A stretch of DNA of 64,000 nucleotides from Schizophyllum amplum (taxonomy: Eukaryota; Basidiomycota; Agaricomycetes; Agaricales; Schizophyllaceae): contig VDMD01000006.1 of assembly GCA_007026445.1 (NCBI GenBank), positions 992,001 to 1,056,000 of the forward strand. Direction: 5' to 3'. Below, piece after piece: positions 45,514 to 54,963 of the stretch (position 1 is the stretch's first letter; every line of letters begins with the position of its first letter). The notes under the pieces are model-generated. The model made no database searches. It was given only the letters and a program-made list of their open reading frames with translations, and was not told the DNA's origin. The position numbers and the translations under genes were made by a program.

Positions 45514-46587
45514 GGTCTTAAAGCTGGATGATGGAGGGATTGGACAAGTTCGCCGTGCTGCGGGTGGGCGCACATAAATGAGCAGTTCGCCAAGAGACCC
45601 CTCACGCGGAAACAGATGCACTCGATGTATTATGCCGGCCGACGTTATGCCAACCATATCAGAAACTAGGTACGCGTCATACAGAGGAAAGAGGAGGCTC
45701 CGCGGTAGGTCAAGCAGATGATGAGAGAACTTTGTTCCAAGGACTCCAGAGCGAAGCGGGCAGGACAGGACGTCTTGAGACCTGTAAGCTCTGTTTCTTC
45801 CGCCAGCAGATTATTGCGAGTATGGGGGTCTACACCTCTTTCCGGCACTATTCGGCTGCGGACGATGCCAAGGCTGCAACGAGTGGATGGACACGACGAA
45901 CGAGATCCTTCGAATAACGCCAGGCCAATCGTAAAGCGTCGATGCAGTGCCTGCATTTGTCACGGCGTCGCCGACGGCAAGCCTTCCTTATCGATGACGG
46001 GTAGAGACGGGAGGACAGCGAGAGACGAGGGGTGATGAAGTCAAGGACGAATGTGGATGCGACGGGGGACGTCCATGTCTGCCGGCCGATCCTGTACTGA
46101 AGAGGGATAGACGAGCGCGCACGAAAAGCGAGGGGAAGGGCGAGAGCGAGCAAAGAGCGGAAGGAAAGCCAGTAGCGCCGAGCAAGTAAGGACGCAGATG
46201 AGTGTCGGCGGAAAGATGGCCATATTGCAAGGCGCTCTTAGAAAAGTCCTTACAAACTGGAGTGAGCTGTAAGGTCCCTCAGTATATTCATTCTTGGAAG
46301 ATATACCACGCACCAGCAGTATAGTCTTTTCTTCAAGTATATGGACGAGGAAGGGGGAGGCAGGCTGCAAAGTTTGAAAGAGCGTCTCGCAGGAACCTCC
46401 CGGCCTTCCCGGCCCTTACTTATATACCGCGGGTGATGGCGGCCACGCGCTCTTATTGCGCGCCGAATTTATGCGATTGGCTGGCATCTGCCGATGTCAT
46501 CCTCGGCAACAGCCGTCCGCACTCAGTTGAAGATCAGTGACCCCGATAACTCTTGTTCCCTACCTCCACCACAATTCAAAAGACAGC
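45514..46587. other. Divergent promoter region
   Basis: This 1,074-bp stretch lies between the ferric reductase (-) and the thioredoxin-like gene (+). Near 46418 is TTATATACC, and near 46472 a CCAAT-type GATTGGC reading toward the plus-strand gene. A minus-strand frame starting MAIFPPTLICVLTCSALL (46221) looks signal-like but soon ends and was not called. Confidence 0.45.
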
Positions 46588-47113
46588 ATGCCCATCCGTA
46601 CGCTCGAAACGCCAGATACTGCGATGCTGGAAGCGGCGCCGGAGGAGTACTTCATCTTCTACTCGTCCGTCGTCGATGGCAAGATGTGGTGCCCGGTAGG
46701 CGCATGGCCGTCACCGATGCCACCGAATAGTATTCAGTTGTGCTGACTCTTAGTATGCATATAGGATTGTCGCGACGTCGAAGGGCGCGTAAATGCCACC
46801 TTTACCGGCGCCAAGGCGCCATCTGCACTTATTGTTTTCGTCGGCGACCGTCCCAAGTACGTGCGATTTACCAGCGACTCTTTCGTCCGCATGACCAGCT
46901 CTGTTTGCAGGTGGAAGTCACAGGACAATGTATACCGCCAAGCACCCTACACTATCAGCGGCGTGCCTACCCTGCTGAAGTTGGAAGACGTGAGTTGAGA
47001 TCATCCAGTAAATGCCTAGTCTCGACCATGACGCCGTTTAGGGCAAAGAGGTGGCCCGTCTCGTCGAGGGCGACATCCTCACCAGCAAGCTGGACGAGCT
47101 TCTGGAGCGATGA
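46588..47113 (+). CDS. TRP14/TXNDC17-like thioredoxin-domain protein
   Basis: A small cytosolic thioredoxin-fold disulfide reductase of the TXNDC17 (DUF953) family. Exons 46588-46695, 46765-46856, 46911-46989 and 47042-47113 join in phase to 116 aa, the usual size. It starts MPIRTLETPDTAMLEAAPEE, then FIFYSSVVDGKMWCPDCRDV, in which the family active site WCPDC is created by intron 1 removal (MWCP/DCRDV). The cis-Pro loop is YTISGVPTLLKLE. It ends SKLDELLER. In animals such proteins reduce small disulfides and dynein light chain; a redox role here is inferred. The gene sits immediately upstream of the cutinase tandem array but is unrelated to it. Confidence 0.92.
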
Positions 47114-47243
47114 GTTTATTCGATGGTAGTCGGCATATAAAGGAAAATGTTATGTGGGTATACAAGCTTTCTCGTGCACAAATAATACAGATCATGACGG
47201 CAGACGTGCGCTCGACTGCCACTGGACAGTGGGCACAAAACTC

Positions 47244-48381
47244 TCACGCGCAGGCCGCCGCCAGGACTGCCGCCGCTTGCGTAACAGAGCCATCGGTAGC
47301 GTACGCCAAGTGCGTGGCGATGTCAAGACCGCCGTCGCAGATCGCGTCTCCGTCGTTGCAGAATCTTTACGAAAAGAAACTGACGTTAGTCCTATGCTCT
47401 GCTTTCACGATTGACAGCACTCACGGAGCGACGTTCACGCCAATGACCGGGTCCACAATTGGCCAAACTGTAGGACAAAGCTCGTCAAGCCAGCGTACAT
47501 GTAAAGCAGTGTGACTCTTACCGTCGGCCAATCCGCGCCCCGCTGCGAGACCTTTTGCGTCGTCTGGGTCCTGGTCGATAGTTCAGCGGATTGTATTGCA
47601 GAATAAGATAAACCATTCCCTCACCCCGAAGACCGATATGCCGCAAACGTGACTCTTCAACTCATCGGACAAGTCCGTTGCTATAGGAAATATCAGGAAA
47701 GCAACTCCAACCGCGCGGGGGAGAGCCGCTTACCATGAACCACCATAGCACCCCTTAAACAAGATAATCAGTCAGAAGCGAGCGCGATAGATTCATGGAT
47801 TTCACGCACTTGGAGTATCCGCTCAAGATGAACTTCTGCTCCGGACACGTCGACGAGAGGTTGGCCTAGGGGAGATTGTGGTAAAGAGCACACCTAAGGC
47901 TGAGGACGAGCGCCAAGCACGTACGATGAGGTCTCCCATGGTCTGCCCCCCCTCAGCGACCGTCGCGTCATACTCCGCGCTGGCTGACATCAACGGTCAG
48001 TATGAAAGCAAAAGGTCGCATGTGCCAATCAAGCCTTGCACTCTTCAACGCACAGTGAGCTATCACCTACAGTCCAGTCCGACGGCTGCAAAGCTGCAAA
48101 CATGCATTACCACTGCGAACCAACTGTACCTAAAGTAGCACTCACGAGGGAAGCACGTCGGTCAGATTGCCCGCCAACGGTTTACCGACAACCCCGAGCC
48201 CGTTCTCGAACGTGCCAGCGGCATGAATGAGGTACACGGACGCGCACTCATGCCGCCGGACGACGGGGACGGCCATAGCCATCGCGCCCATCAGACCCAC
48301 GGCAGTCTACATGGTAGTCAGCCTCCAGCTACGGCATTCAGTAGATCGAGCAACCGCAAAAATTGTGTCGACGGTGAACAT
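47244..48381 (-). CDS. Cutinase-family serine esterase (copy A)
   Basis: An alpha/beta-hydrolase of the cutinase family (CE5-like), probably secreted and hydrolysing ester bonds in cutin or other polyesters. About nine exons give roughly 200 aa. It starts MFTVDTIFATAVGLMGAMAM, a plausible signal peptide, then ASVYLIHAAGTFENGLGVVG. The nucleophile block is STCPEQKFILSGYSKGAMVV (GYSKG; GYSQG is usual). The Asp/His part is FCNDGDAICDGGLDIATHLA, keeping the catalytic GD and H, and the protein ends VTQAAAVLAAACA. Compared with copy B the first intron donor GTGAGT is replaced by GCGGTT; a GTTGCT donor three bases later (adding one Ala) keeps the frame. No stop or frameshift was found, so it may be functional. 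It lies 130 bp from the thioredoxin-like gene. Confidence 0.85.
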
Positions 48382-48463
48382 CACGGTGTGTACACGTAGC
48401 CGGTGCAAAGACGGGGAGCGGGGGCGCTGTAGATGCCTGGGGCGTCTAACTTGTCGTCGCTGG

Positions 48464-48470
48464 CCTTATA
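48464..48470 (-). promoter_or_regulatory. TATA-like element of cutinase copy A
   Basis: CCTTATA on the plus strand reads TATAAGG on the minus strand, about 85 bp upstream of the ATG and aligned with the TATAAAGG of copy B. The insertion at 48499 begins only about 30 bp further upstream. Confidence 0.5.
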
Positions 48471-48498
48471 GTTGCCGATCTCCATTGCGGGCGAATAA

Positions 48499-49083
48499 GA
48501 GCTCGGTATAGAACTCGCCGGGGCCTGTGTATGTGAGTAACTTATAACAAGCTACTCCCACGTTAGTCTCCAAGGCAGACGTTCATAAGTACATACTCAC
48601 AAGAGTAATGAACGGATCCTGGAAGGTTCATACGGGTCTTAGGGGTCCTGTTGATAGTAGTGCTAGCTGTAAAACCATTGTCATCTGCTCCGGTGCACGG
48701 TATAGTGTGTCAGACACGGCGGCGAAAGGCGGAGACAAGGCGGAGACGCGCCTGAGCTCGGAGGCGCTGTCACTGTCAGCGACGTCACGCCATAGTCACG
48801 TGTGTTGATAAACGGACCGACCCACAGTTGACCCACAGCGAGATTCCGCCGTTCGAACTTCGCAAGCCATCCGGCTCTGGCACGCGTCTACGAGCCTCAT
48901 GCATGTTGCCCATGCTGCTGCACTACCTCCTGACGCTTGAAAGATTTTATGTACCCAACAATGATTACATAACACACCTTGTGAGACCCTCGAGTAAGTA
49001 AGGCTGCCATCACTTCTACAGCCTTATATACATACTTACAGGGGTTTTATACATATGTTACTGTCATAATACATACCGAGCTC
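48499..49083. mobile_element. Putative 585-bp insertion (MITE-like) upstream of cutinase copy A
   Basis: Absent from the matching place in unit B. It is bordered by an 11-bp inverted repeat, GAGCTCGGTAT at 48499-48509 and ATACCGAGCTC at 49073-49083, with TA dinucleotides at or next to both ends (left AATAA, right TAG). This suggests a small Tc1/mariner-like or similar element, but the target-site duplication is not clean. The inside has no coding frame of note. Removing it gives a junction that aligns with CGTACTCGGGGGCTGTG of unit B. Confidence 0.5.
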
Positions 49084-49944
49084 TAGTACTGCTCGGGGGC
49101 TGTGGGCATGACCAGGCGCGCATGGCTGTTCCTTGCGAGATATACGCAGAGCTTCCATGTTTCCGAGACACTCGATGTCGAGCACCCGATGAATAACCTC
49201 GGCTACCGAGGCCGAGGGCGCGTAAAGGCATCGTCCACTGACATGACAGAAGAGAAGCTATACAGCAAGAAGGCCGAGGGAAGGTCAGAGAAAGGTACTG
49301 GGAAGGTTGCATCATGCTGCTGCCCCTGCATGGTGGAGAGATGAACTCGAGGACGAGAAACGCCCAGGACCTCCGTAATATGGTTGTCAGGTAAATCTTG
49401 GCGAGAAGGGTGATTCGCCGCCCTCCCAGGTGGCATCCCGGTTTGTTTGCAGAGCGCTCACTAGCGTGCGAAGAATCGGACGGATGTGAGTGGCGTCGAC
49501 GTTAACTCCCAGTCAGATGAGGAGGAGATGGCCCCACGACAATGCGCCGTCTCGAGGGCACCGCGTGCATTCGAAAACGTTGAAGTTAGAAGAAGACGAC
49601 TCCAACTCGAGGGGTACGTCGAGGGCATTCGATGGGATCTGAGGGGAGTGGAAAGAAGTACTGCGAAGTTTGACTGACCGCCGCAGGTAAATCACAGCCA
49701 TGTTGAGAGGCCCGCTTGCTGCGTGGTCGATTATGAGGATGATAATGAGGCTGGAATGGAAATCATTGACGGTATGGTATGTCCTCGGCCTCACAAGCTT
49801 TTAGAGCAATGCACTACCTCGAAGATGGTCGACATCTCACGGAAGACGCGCTGTTATTGTATAAGCTTTCTCGTGGACATACAATCCAGTGTAAGCACGT
49901 ACTGGTCCGGTGCTCGTTCCGTCGTTTCATTGGACACAACACTC

Positions 49945-51135
49945 TCATGCGCAAGCCGCTGCCAGGACCGCGGCCGCTTGAGTGACAGAGCCATCGGTAT
50001 CGTACGCCAAGTGCGCGTCGATGTCAAGACCGCTGTCGCAGATCGGGTCTCCGTCGTTGCAGAATCTGCACGAAAAGGAAATGCCGTTAGCTCTGTACTT
50101 ACTATGTTTTCACGATGAACAGCACTCACGGGGCGACGTTCACGCCAATGACCGGGTTCAAAATTGGCCAAACTGTCGGACAAAGCTCGTTAAGCCAGCT
50201 TACTTCCAATTTCAAAGCAGGCCGACTCTTACCATCGGCCAATCCGAACACTGCAGCGAGACCTTTCGCGTCATCCGGATCCTGGTCGAATGATAGTCAG
50301 TGAAGTTTTTTGTAACAGAAGAGTAACCGTCCCCTCACCCCGAAGACCGATATGCCACAAACGTGGCCCTTCAACTCATCGGACAAGTCCGTTGCTATCA
50401 GGAATGTTGGGAAGCGCCTCAAATTGCGGCAGTAGAGCCGCTTACCATGAACCACCATAGCACCCCTGAAGCAAGTCAGAAACGGGCGCGATAGTATCAT
50501 GGATTCCACGCACTTGGAGTATCCGCTCAAGATGAACTTCTGCTCCGGGCACGTCGACGACAAGTTTCCCTAGCGATGAATTTGGTAAAGAGCGCGCCTA
50601 AGGCCGAGGACGAGCACCAAGCACGTACGATGAGGTCGCCCATGGTCTGCGCCCCCTCCGCGACCGTCGCGACATACTCCGCGCTGGCTGATAATAACGA
50701 TCAGCATAGAAGCAAGACTCATGAGCAGTGTACTACTCACTGTCGTCTGATAAACATATTGCATGCGTCAGTAAAGCCCTACACTCTCCAACGCACAGCG
50801 AGCCATCACTTACAGTCCAGTCCGACGGATGCGAACCTGCAAACATGCATGAGCGCTGCGAACTAACTGTACCCAACCTAGCACTCACGATGGAAGTACA
50901 GCGGTCAGATTGCCCGCCAACGGTTCACCGACAGCCCCGAGCCCATCCTCCGACGTGCCAGCAGCATGAATGAGGTACACGGACGCGCACTCCTGCCGGA
51001 CGACGGCCGCGGGGACGGCCATAGCCATTGCGCCCATCAGACCCACGGCAGTCTACATCGGAGTCAGCCTCTCCGTCCAATGTTCCCAAAACCAGATCGA
51101 GCACTCACAAAAAGTGTGTCGAGGGTGAACATCAT
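49945..51135 (-). CDS. Cutinase-family serine esterase (copy B)
   Basis: Paralogue of copy A with the same exon plan and about 205 aa. It starts MMFTLDTLF, spliced by a normal GTGAGT intron to TAVGLMGAMAMAVPAAVVRQ. Then come ASVYLIHAAGTSEDGLGAVG, VGLDSSAEYVATVAEGAQTM, STCPEQKFILSGYSKGAMVV, HVCGISVFGDPDDAKGLAAV and FCNDGDPICDSGLDIDAHLA, ending VTQAAAVLAAACA. Catalytic Ser (GYS), Asp (GDPIC) and His (AHLAY) are all present. The oxyanion strand reads IHAAGTSE where classical cutinases have FARGT. One intron (after VGLD) is about 55 nt longer than in copy A. Likely a secreted esterase; the substrate could be plant cutin or fungal/bacterial polyesters. Confidence 0.87.
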
Positions 51136-51207
51136 GGCGCGTAGACGAGGCCGGTGCAAAGACAGAGAGCGGGAGCGCCGAGTCGCCTGGGGGCGCGTAG
51201 TCGCTGG

Positions 51208-51215
51208 CCTTTATA
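51208..51215 (-). promoter_or_regulatory. TATA box of cutinase copy B
   Basis: CCTTTATA on the plus strand reads TATAAAGG on the minus strand, about 75 bp upstream of the ATG at 51135. Confidence 0.6.
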
Positions 51216-52030
51216 GTTGCCGATCTTCAGAATCATGCCCCCGCGCACCGATCCTCGTACTCGGGGGCTGTGCGCATGACCAGGCGCGCATGTGGGGCGC
51301 GCGGTCAGGCTGTTCCTCGCGAGATATGCGCAGCGCTTCCATGTTTCCGAGACCCTCGATGGCGAGCGCCCGATGACTACCCTTGGCTACCAAGGGCGCG
51401 TAAAGGGATGGTCCACTGAGATGACAGAAGAGGCGCAATGCAGCAGGAAGGCCGAGGGAAGGTACCGGGAAGGTTGACGTTGCATGACAATGCATGCTGC
51501 TGCCCCTGCAATGACATGCATGCATATGGTGGGCACTGGCCCCAGCCACTGGGGTAGACGAGCTCGAGGAGGAGAAGCGCTCCGGCATGGTCATTGGTCA
51601 GGTAAGTCTTGGCGAAGAGGGCAATTCACCACCCTCCCAGGTGGGATACTGGTCTGTATGTGTATGTACTCGTGCGAAGAATCGGTCAATGGTGAGTGAC
51701 GTCGACGTTGTTCAAGTCAGATGAGGAGGAGATGGCCCCACGACAATGCGCCGTCTCGAGGGCGCAACGTGCTAGGCTATGAAGGGTTGTCAGTTGAAAG
51801 AAGACGACTCCGAGTCGAGGGGTACACGGAGGGCAGACGTTGAGACCTGAGGGCTATGGAAAGAAGTGCAAGATTGATTGACGACGACTGACCGCCGAAG
51901 GCAAATTAAAACCATTCCCAGAGGTCCGCTTGCTGTATATGTTAGCTATGAGGATGGGAATGAGGCTGGAATAGCGGTCATCGACGGGGTGGCATACCGT
52001 GCTCTTGGCCTCTCGACGATCTTTTAGCAC

Positions 52031-52476
52031 TGTCGACCTCAGCACATCCACGTCTTATTCTGATAGTCATCATTGCATTTCTATTCGCGACGGGGGCGAC
52101 GCGAGAGTTGTCGAGACGCTGACCAGAAGGTCTCAGGAGGGTTCGGGGAGTCGCCTGGCAGGCTGGGCAGCGCCTGGATCGGCCCTTTGCGCCTGATGTG
52201 GCAAGTAGTTTGTTTGCGCAGCTTTGCTTTTCACGCACGTGGCTTGACGTTCGACTTTTCCCAAGTGCCGCATAACGTCCTCCATGCTATGGACCGACCG
52301 TGCAACACCAGACTTCATATACAAATGAATATGGAAGACCACAGGTCTTTGAGAATGTACCCTTGGAAAGGAGAGACAATGAGACTAGTACGGCGTTCAA
52401 TGATGTGCCACGTTATTCGTTCCTTGCTCCCGACCGCCACTACGGCAGCGGGCGGTCGCGTTCGCGCGAGGTGCAA
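52031..52476. other. Divergent spacer before ATG4
   Basis: Unique sequence between duplication unit B and the ATG4 start, presumably the ATG4 promoter and 5' UTR. An open frame continues upstream of the chosen ATG4 start but lacks an ATG in frame. Confidence 0.4.
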
Positions 52477-54451
52477 ATGTCTGAGAAACACAACAAGTTC
52501 CTATACCGCTTCATCCAAGACACCGTTTCCAGTGGCCGCCGCCGCCTGTCTGGGAACGGAAGCCTCTCCCGTCTTGCCGTCATGTCCTCCCCCCGCCGCA
52601 TCCGCGCCCCGTCCCCCGCCCTCCCGACCCAATCCAAATCCGCGGAGCAGAGCCCCGAGGGCTCCGAGCGCGCGGACGAGTCGGACTCGACCTCGACCTC
52701 GCACTCGCACTCCACCAACGCGCTGTCGAGCGCGGCGCGCCAGATCGACAAGGCCATGCGCTACCTGCTCGACTCGGACCAGCACCGCAACGACCGCGGG
52801 GAGGAGATCTGGTTCATGGGCGTGTGCCACCCGGCGGGCGCCCCTGACTTCTCCGCCGACTTCGCCACCCGGATATGGCTCACCTATCGCTCGGGCTTCG
52901 AGCTCATTAGGGACGTGCAGCTCATCGATCTCCCGCCGCCGGTAGCAACGCTGGACGACAGCCTCGGGAAGGAGTGGGCGAAGGAAGCGGAGCCGCCGGG
53001 CGCGTACGGCTTCTCGTCGGACTCGGGCTGGGGGTGCATGTTGCGGACAGGACAGAGTCTGCTGGCTAACGCGCTGATGACTGCTTGGTTTGGACGAGGT
53101 GCGTCGTGTGCTGTTGGTATCCGCATGGATTGCTCATGCGCGTAGATTGGAAGCGGATAGCGCAGTTGGAGACGCATCAGCATGCCCTTTACGTCCACCT
53201 ATTATCGCTCTTCTTGGATACACCACATCCCACCGCGCCTTTCAGTATTCATCGCATGGCCCTTGCCGGCAAGCAACTGGGCAAAGACATCGGACAGTGG
53301 TTCGGTCCCAGTACCGCTGCAGGTGCTATCAAGTCAGTTTTGCCACCGTCCCGTATGCACGCATTGCTAACCTTCCTACCAGAAACCTTGTATCCGCATA
53401 CCCTCTCGCCGGCATCGGTGTCGTCGTCGGCATGGACGGCGCCCTCTCCAAATCTGAAGTATTCACTGCCAGCTACTCGCAATGGTCAGACGACGACCAC
53501 GCACTCGAATGGGGCGACCGCCCCGTCCTCGTTCTCCTCAACCTCCGCCTCGGACTCGACCGAGTCAACCCCATATACCACGATACCATCAAAGCCCTCT
53601 TCACGTTCCCGCAATCCGTCGGCATCGCAGGTGGTCGACCGTGCTCCTCCTATCATTTCGTCGGTGCGCAAGGCAGTGATCTAATCTATCTCGACCCGCA
53701 TCACACGCGGCCTGCTGTACATACAGAGGATAGCACCGCGGGAGAGCGGGAAGAAGAGGATGCCCCGAAGCGTCGTTCGCACTTCACCATCAGACGTTCC
53801 CCTCATAAATCGGCATCCCCTCAGAAAGCCTCCTCTCCGCGCCGTGTGGTTCCGTCACCGCCGCGCTCGCCCTCGCCTGCGTCGTCACCACCTAAAGCAT
53901 CATCTCCCTTGTCAACGTCGCCCAATACGCGCTCGCCTTTGGCCACCATGCCGGCGCGCTCTCCCCCAGCATCACCCTCACCACCTCCCCGGCTGGCAAT
54001 TCCTACCCTGCCGTCTCCAGGATCAGGCGAGCCACGCTCGCTTTCGACCCCCACTCTTCCTGCATCGCCGCCAATGTCGCCAATATCGCCGGTGACTGGC
54101 ACGACCGCGCCCAGTCTTCCAGCCGCACTGCAGACATATTACCAACAATCGTTCACCGCGGCCGATCTGGCGACCTTCCACTGCACGCATCCGCGGATGA
54201 TGCCTGTGACGGCGCTGGACCCGAGCATGCTCGCCGGCTTCCTCTGCCGCGACATCGCTGATTGGGATGATTGGCGGGCGAGGGTGGCTAGGGTGCGTTT
54301 GTGTTTACGGGAAGACTGCGTCGTGCTAATTGACTCTCACCTGCAGCTCCCCAAGCAGATTATGTCTATCCAAGAAGGCAGCGCGGGAGACGAGGTTGAC
54401 GTGAGCCTCGACGATATGGTGCTAAGCGATGAGGACGACGAGTTCGATTGA
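52477..54451 (+). CDS. ATG4: Autophagy cysteine protease Atg4
   Basis: A C54 protease that trims Atg8 at its C-terminal Gly and later frees it from phosphatidylethanolamine. It starts [20 protein letters not shown], the first ATG in frame, followed by a Ser-rich linker. The catalytic Cys block is [20 protein letters not shown]. After an intron near 53099 come [20 protein letters not shown] and [12 protein letters not shown], then [20 protein letters not shown] and [20 protein letters not shown]; the Asp and His of the triad lie in LDPHHTRP. Between this and [20 protein letters not shown] lies about 120 residues of Ser/Pro-rich insert with many SPxx motifs, suggesting phosphoregulation. The last exon reads [20 protein letters not shown] and ends in an acidic tail, DEDDEFD. 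Four exons. Cytosolic. Confidence 0.93.
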
Positions 54452-54963
54452 GCGGAGCCTGGGGAGAAGACACTGCGAGGCGGGCCAGTCTTCCAGGACT
54501 GCCTGCGATGTCATGAAGCACGTTGTCGTGCTTTGCGTGCAGAGGGCACGCCAGGCCGCACCCGTCGCTTACCGCGAGGGTGCGTCACCTGTTTACGGTG
54601 GCATGGAATTGTGGGCATGTCCACATGAGCTTCTTGAGGAAAGGGACAGAGGACCGGCTGGAGTGGATCTCGCGCGACCAAAGTAACTGTATTTATCGCT
54701 GCTATTCTAATGTACACTACTACATACTTCGTCTGTACTATATCATGATGTAGCCCGACGCAATGGTCTTGCTTGACTGCTGTAGGTGCTTGTAGGCGAG
54801 AAGTCACGTGAGACGCTCAACGAGACGCGTGCGTGGGAAATTGTGAAATTATGCACGTGTTCGACATGCCACGCCCCGTTGCGGCTTTGTGTTTCCTCTC
54901 GGACCGTCATCTCGCCGCCGGATATTGAACGCCCCCGCCATTGTTCTTTCTGCTAGAGGAATC
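54452..54963. other. Spacer between ATG4 and the Bqt4-like gene
   Basis: 512 bp containing the ATG4 3' UTR and the next promoter. GTCACGTGAG near 54804 and GCACGTGT near 54853 are E-box-like (CACGTG), but no function is shown. Confidence 0.4.

Larger units (their letters stand above)
47158..49800. repeat. Tandem segmental duplication, unit A
   Basis: The first of two direct units of the same locus. Anchors shared with unit B: the sequence before the cutinase stop (47158 with 49858), the whole cutinase gene, its TATA box, the CATGACCAGGCGCGCATG block (49107 with 51275), GAGGAGATGGCCCCACGAC (near 49520 with 51724) and GAGGCTGGAAT (near 49748 with 51965). Borders are approximate. Unit A is longer mainly because of a ~585-bp insertion. 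Confidence 0.85.
49858..52030. repeat. Tandem segmental duplication, unit B
   Basis: The second direct unit, offset from unit A by about 2.7 kb at the gene and about 2.2 kb beyond the insertion. It carries the cutinase copy B, its promoter and about 0.8 kb of upstream DNA. Similarity fades near 52030, before the ATG4 gene. Confidence 0.85.

Noticed and set aside
46041..46370. Minus-strand frame containing MAIFPPTLICVLTCSALL
   Set aside because: Signal-like start, but it ends after about 60 residues, no exon continues it and it lies in the divergent promoter of two good genes. It was also considered and not supported as a 5' exon of the ferric reductase.
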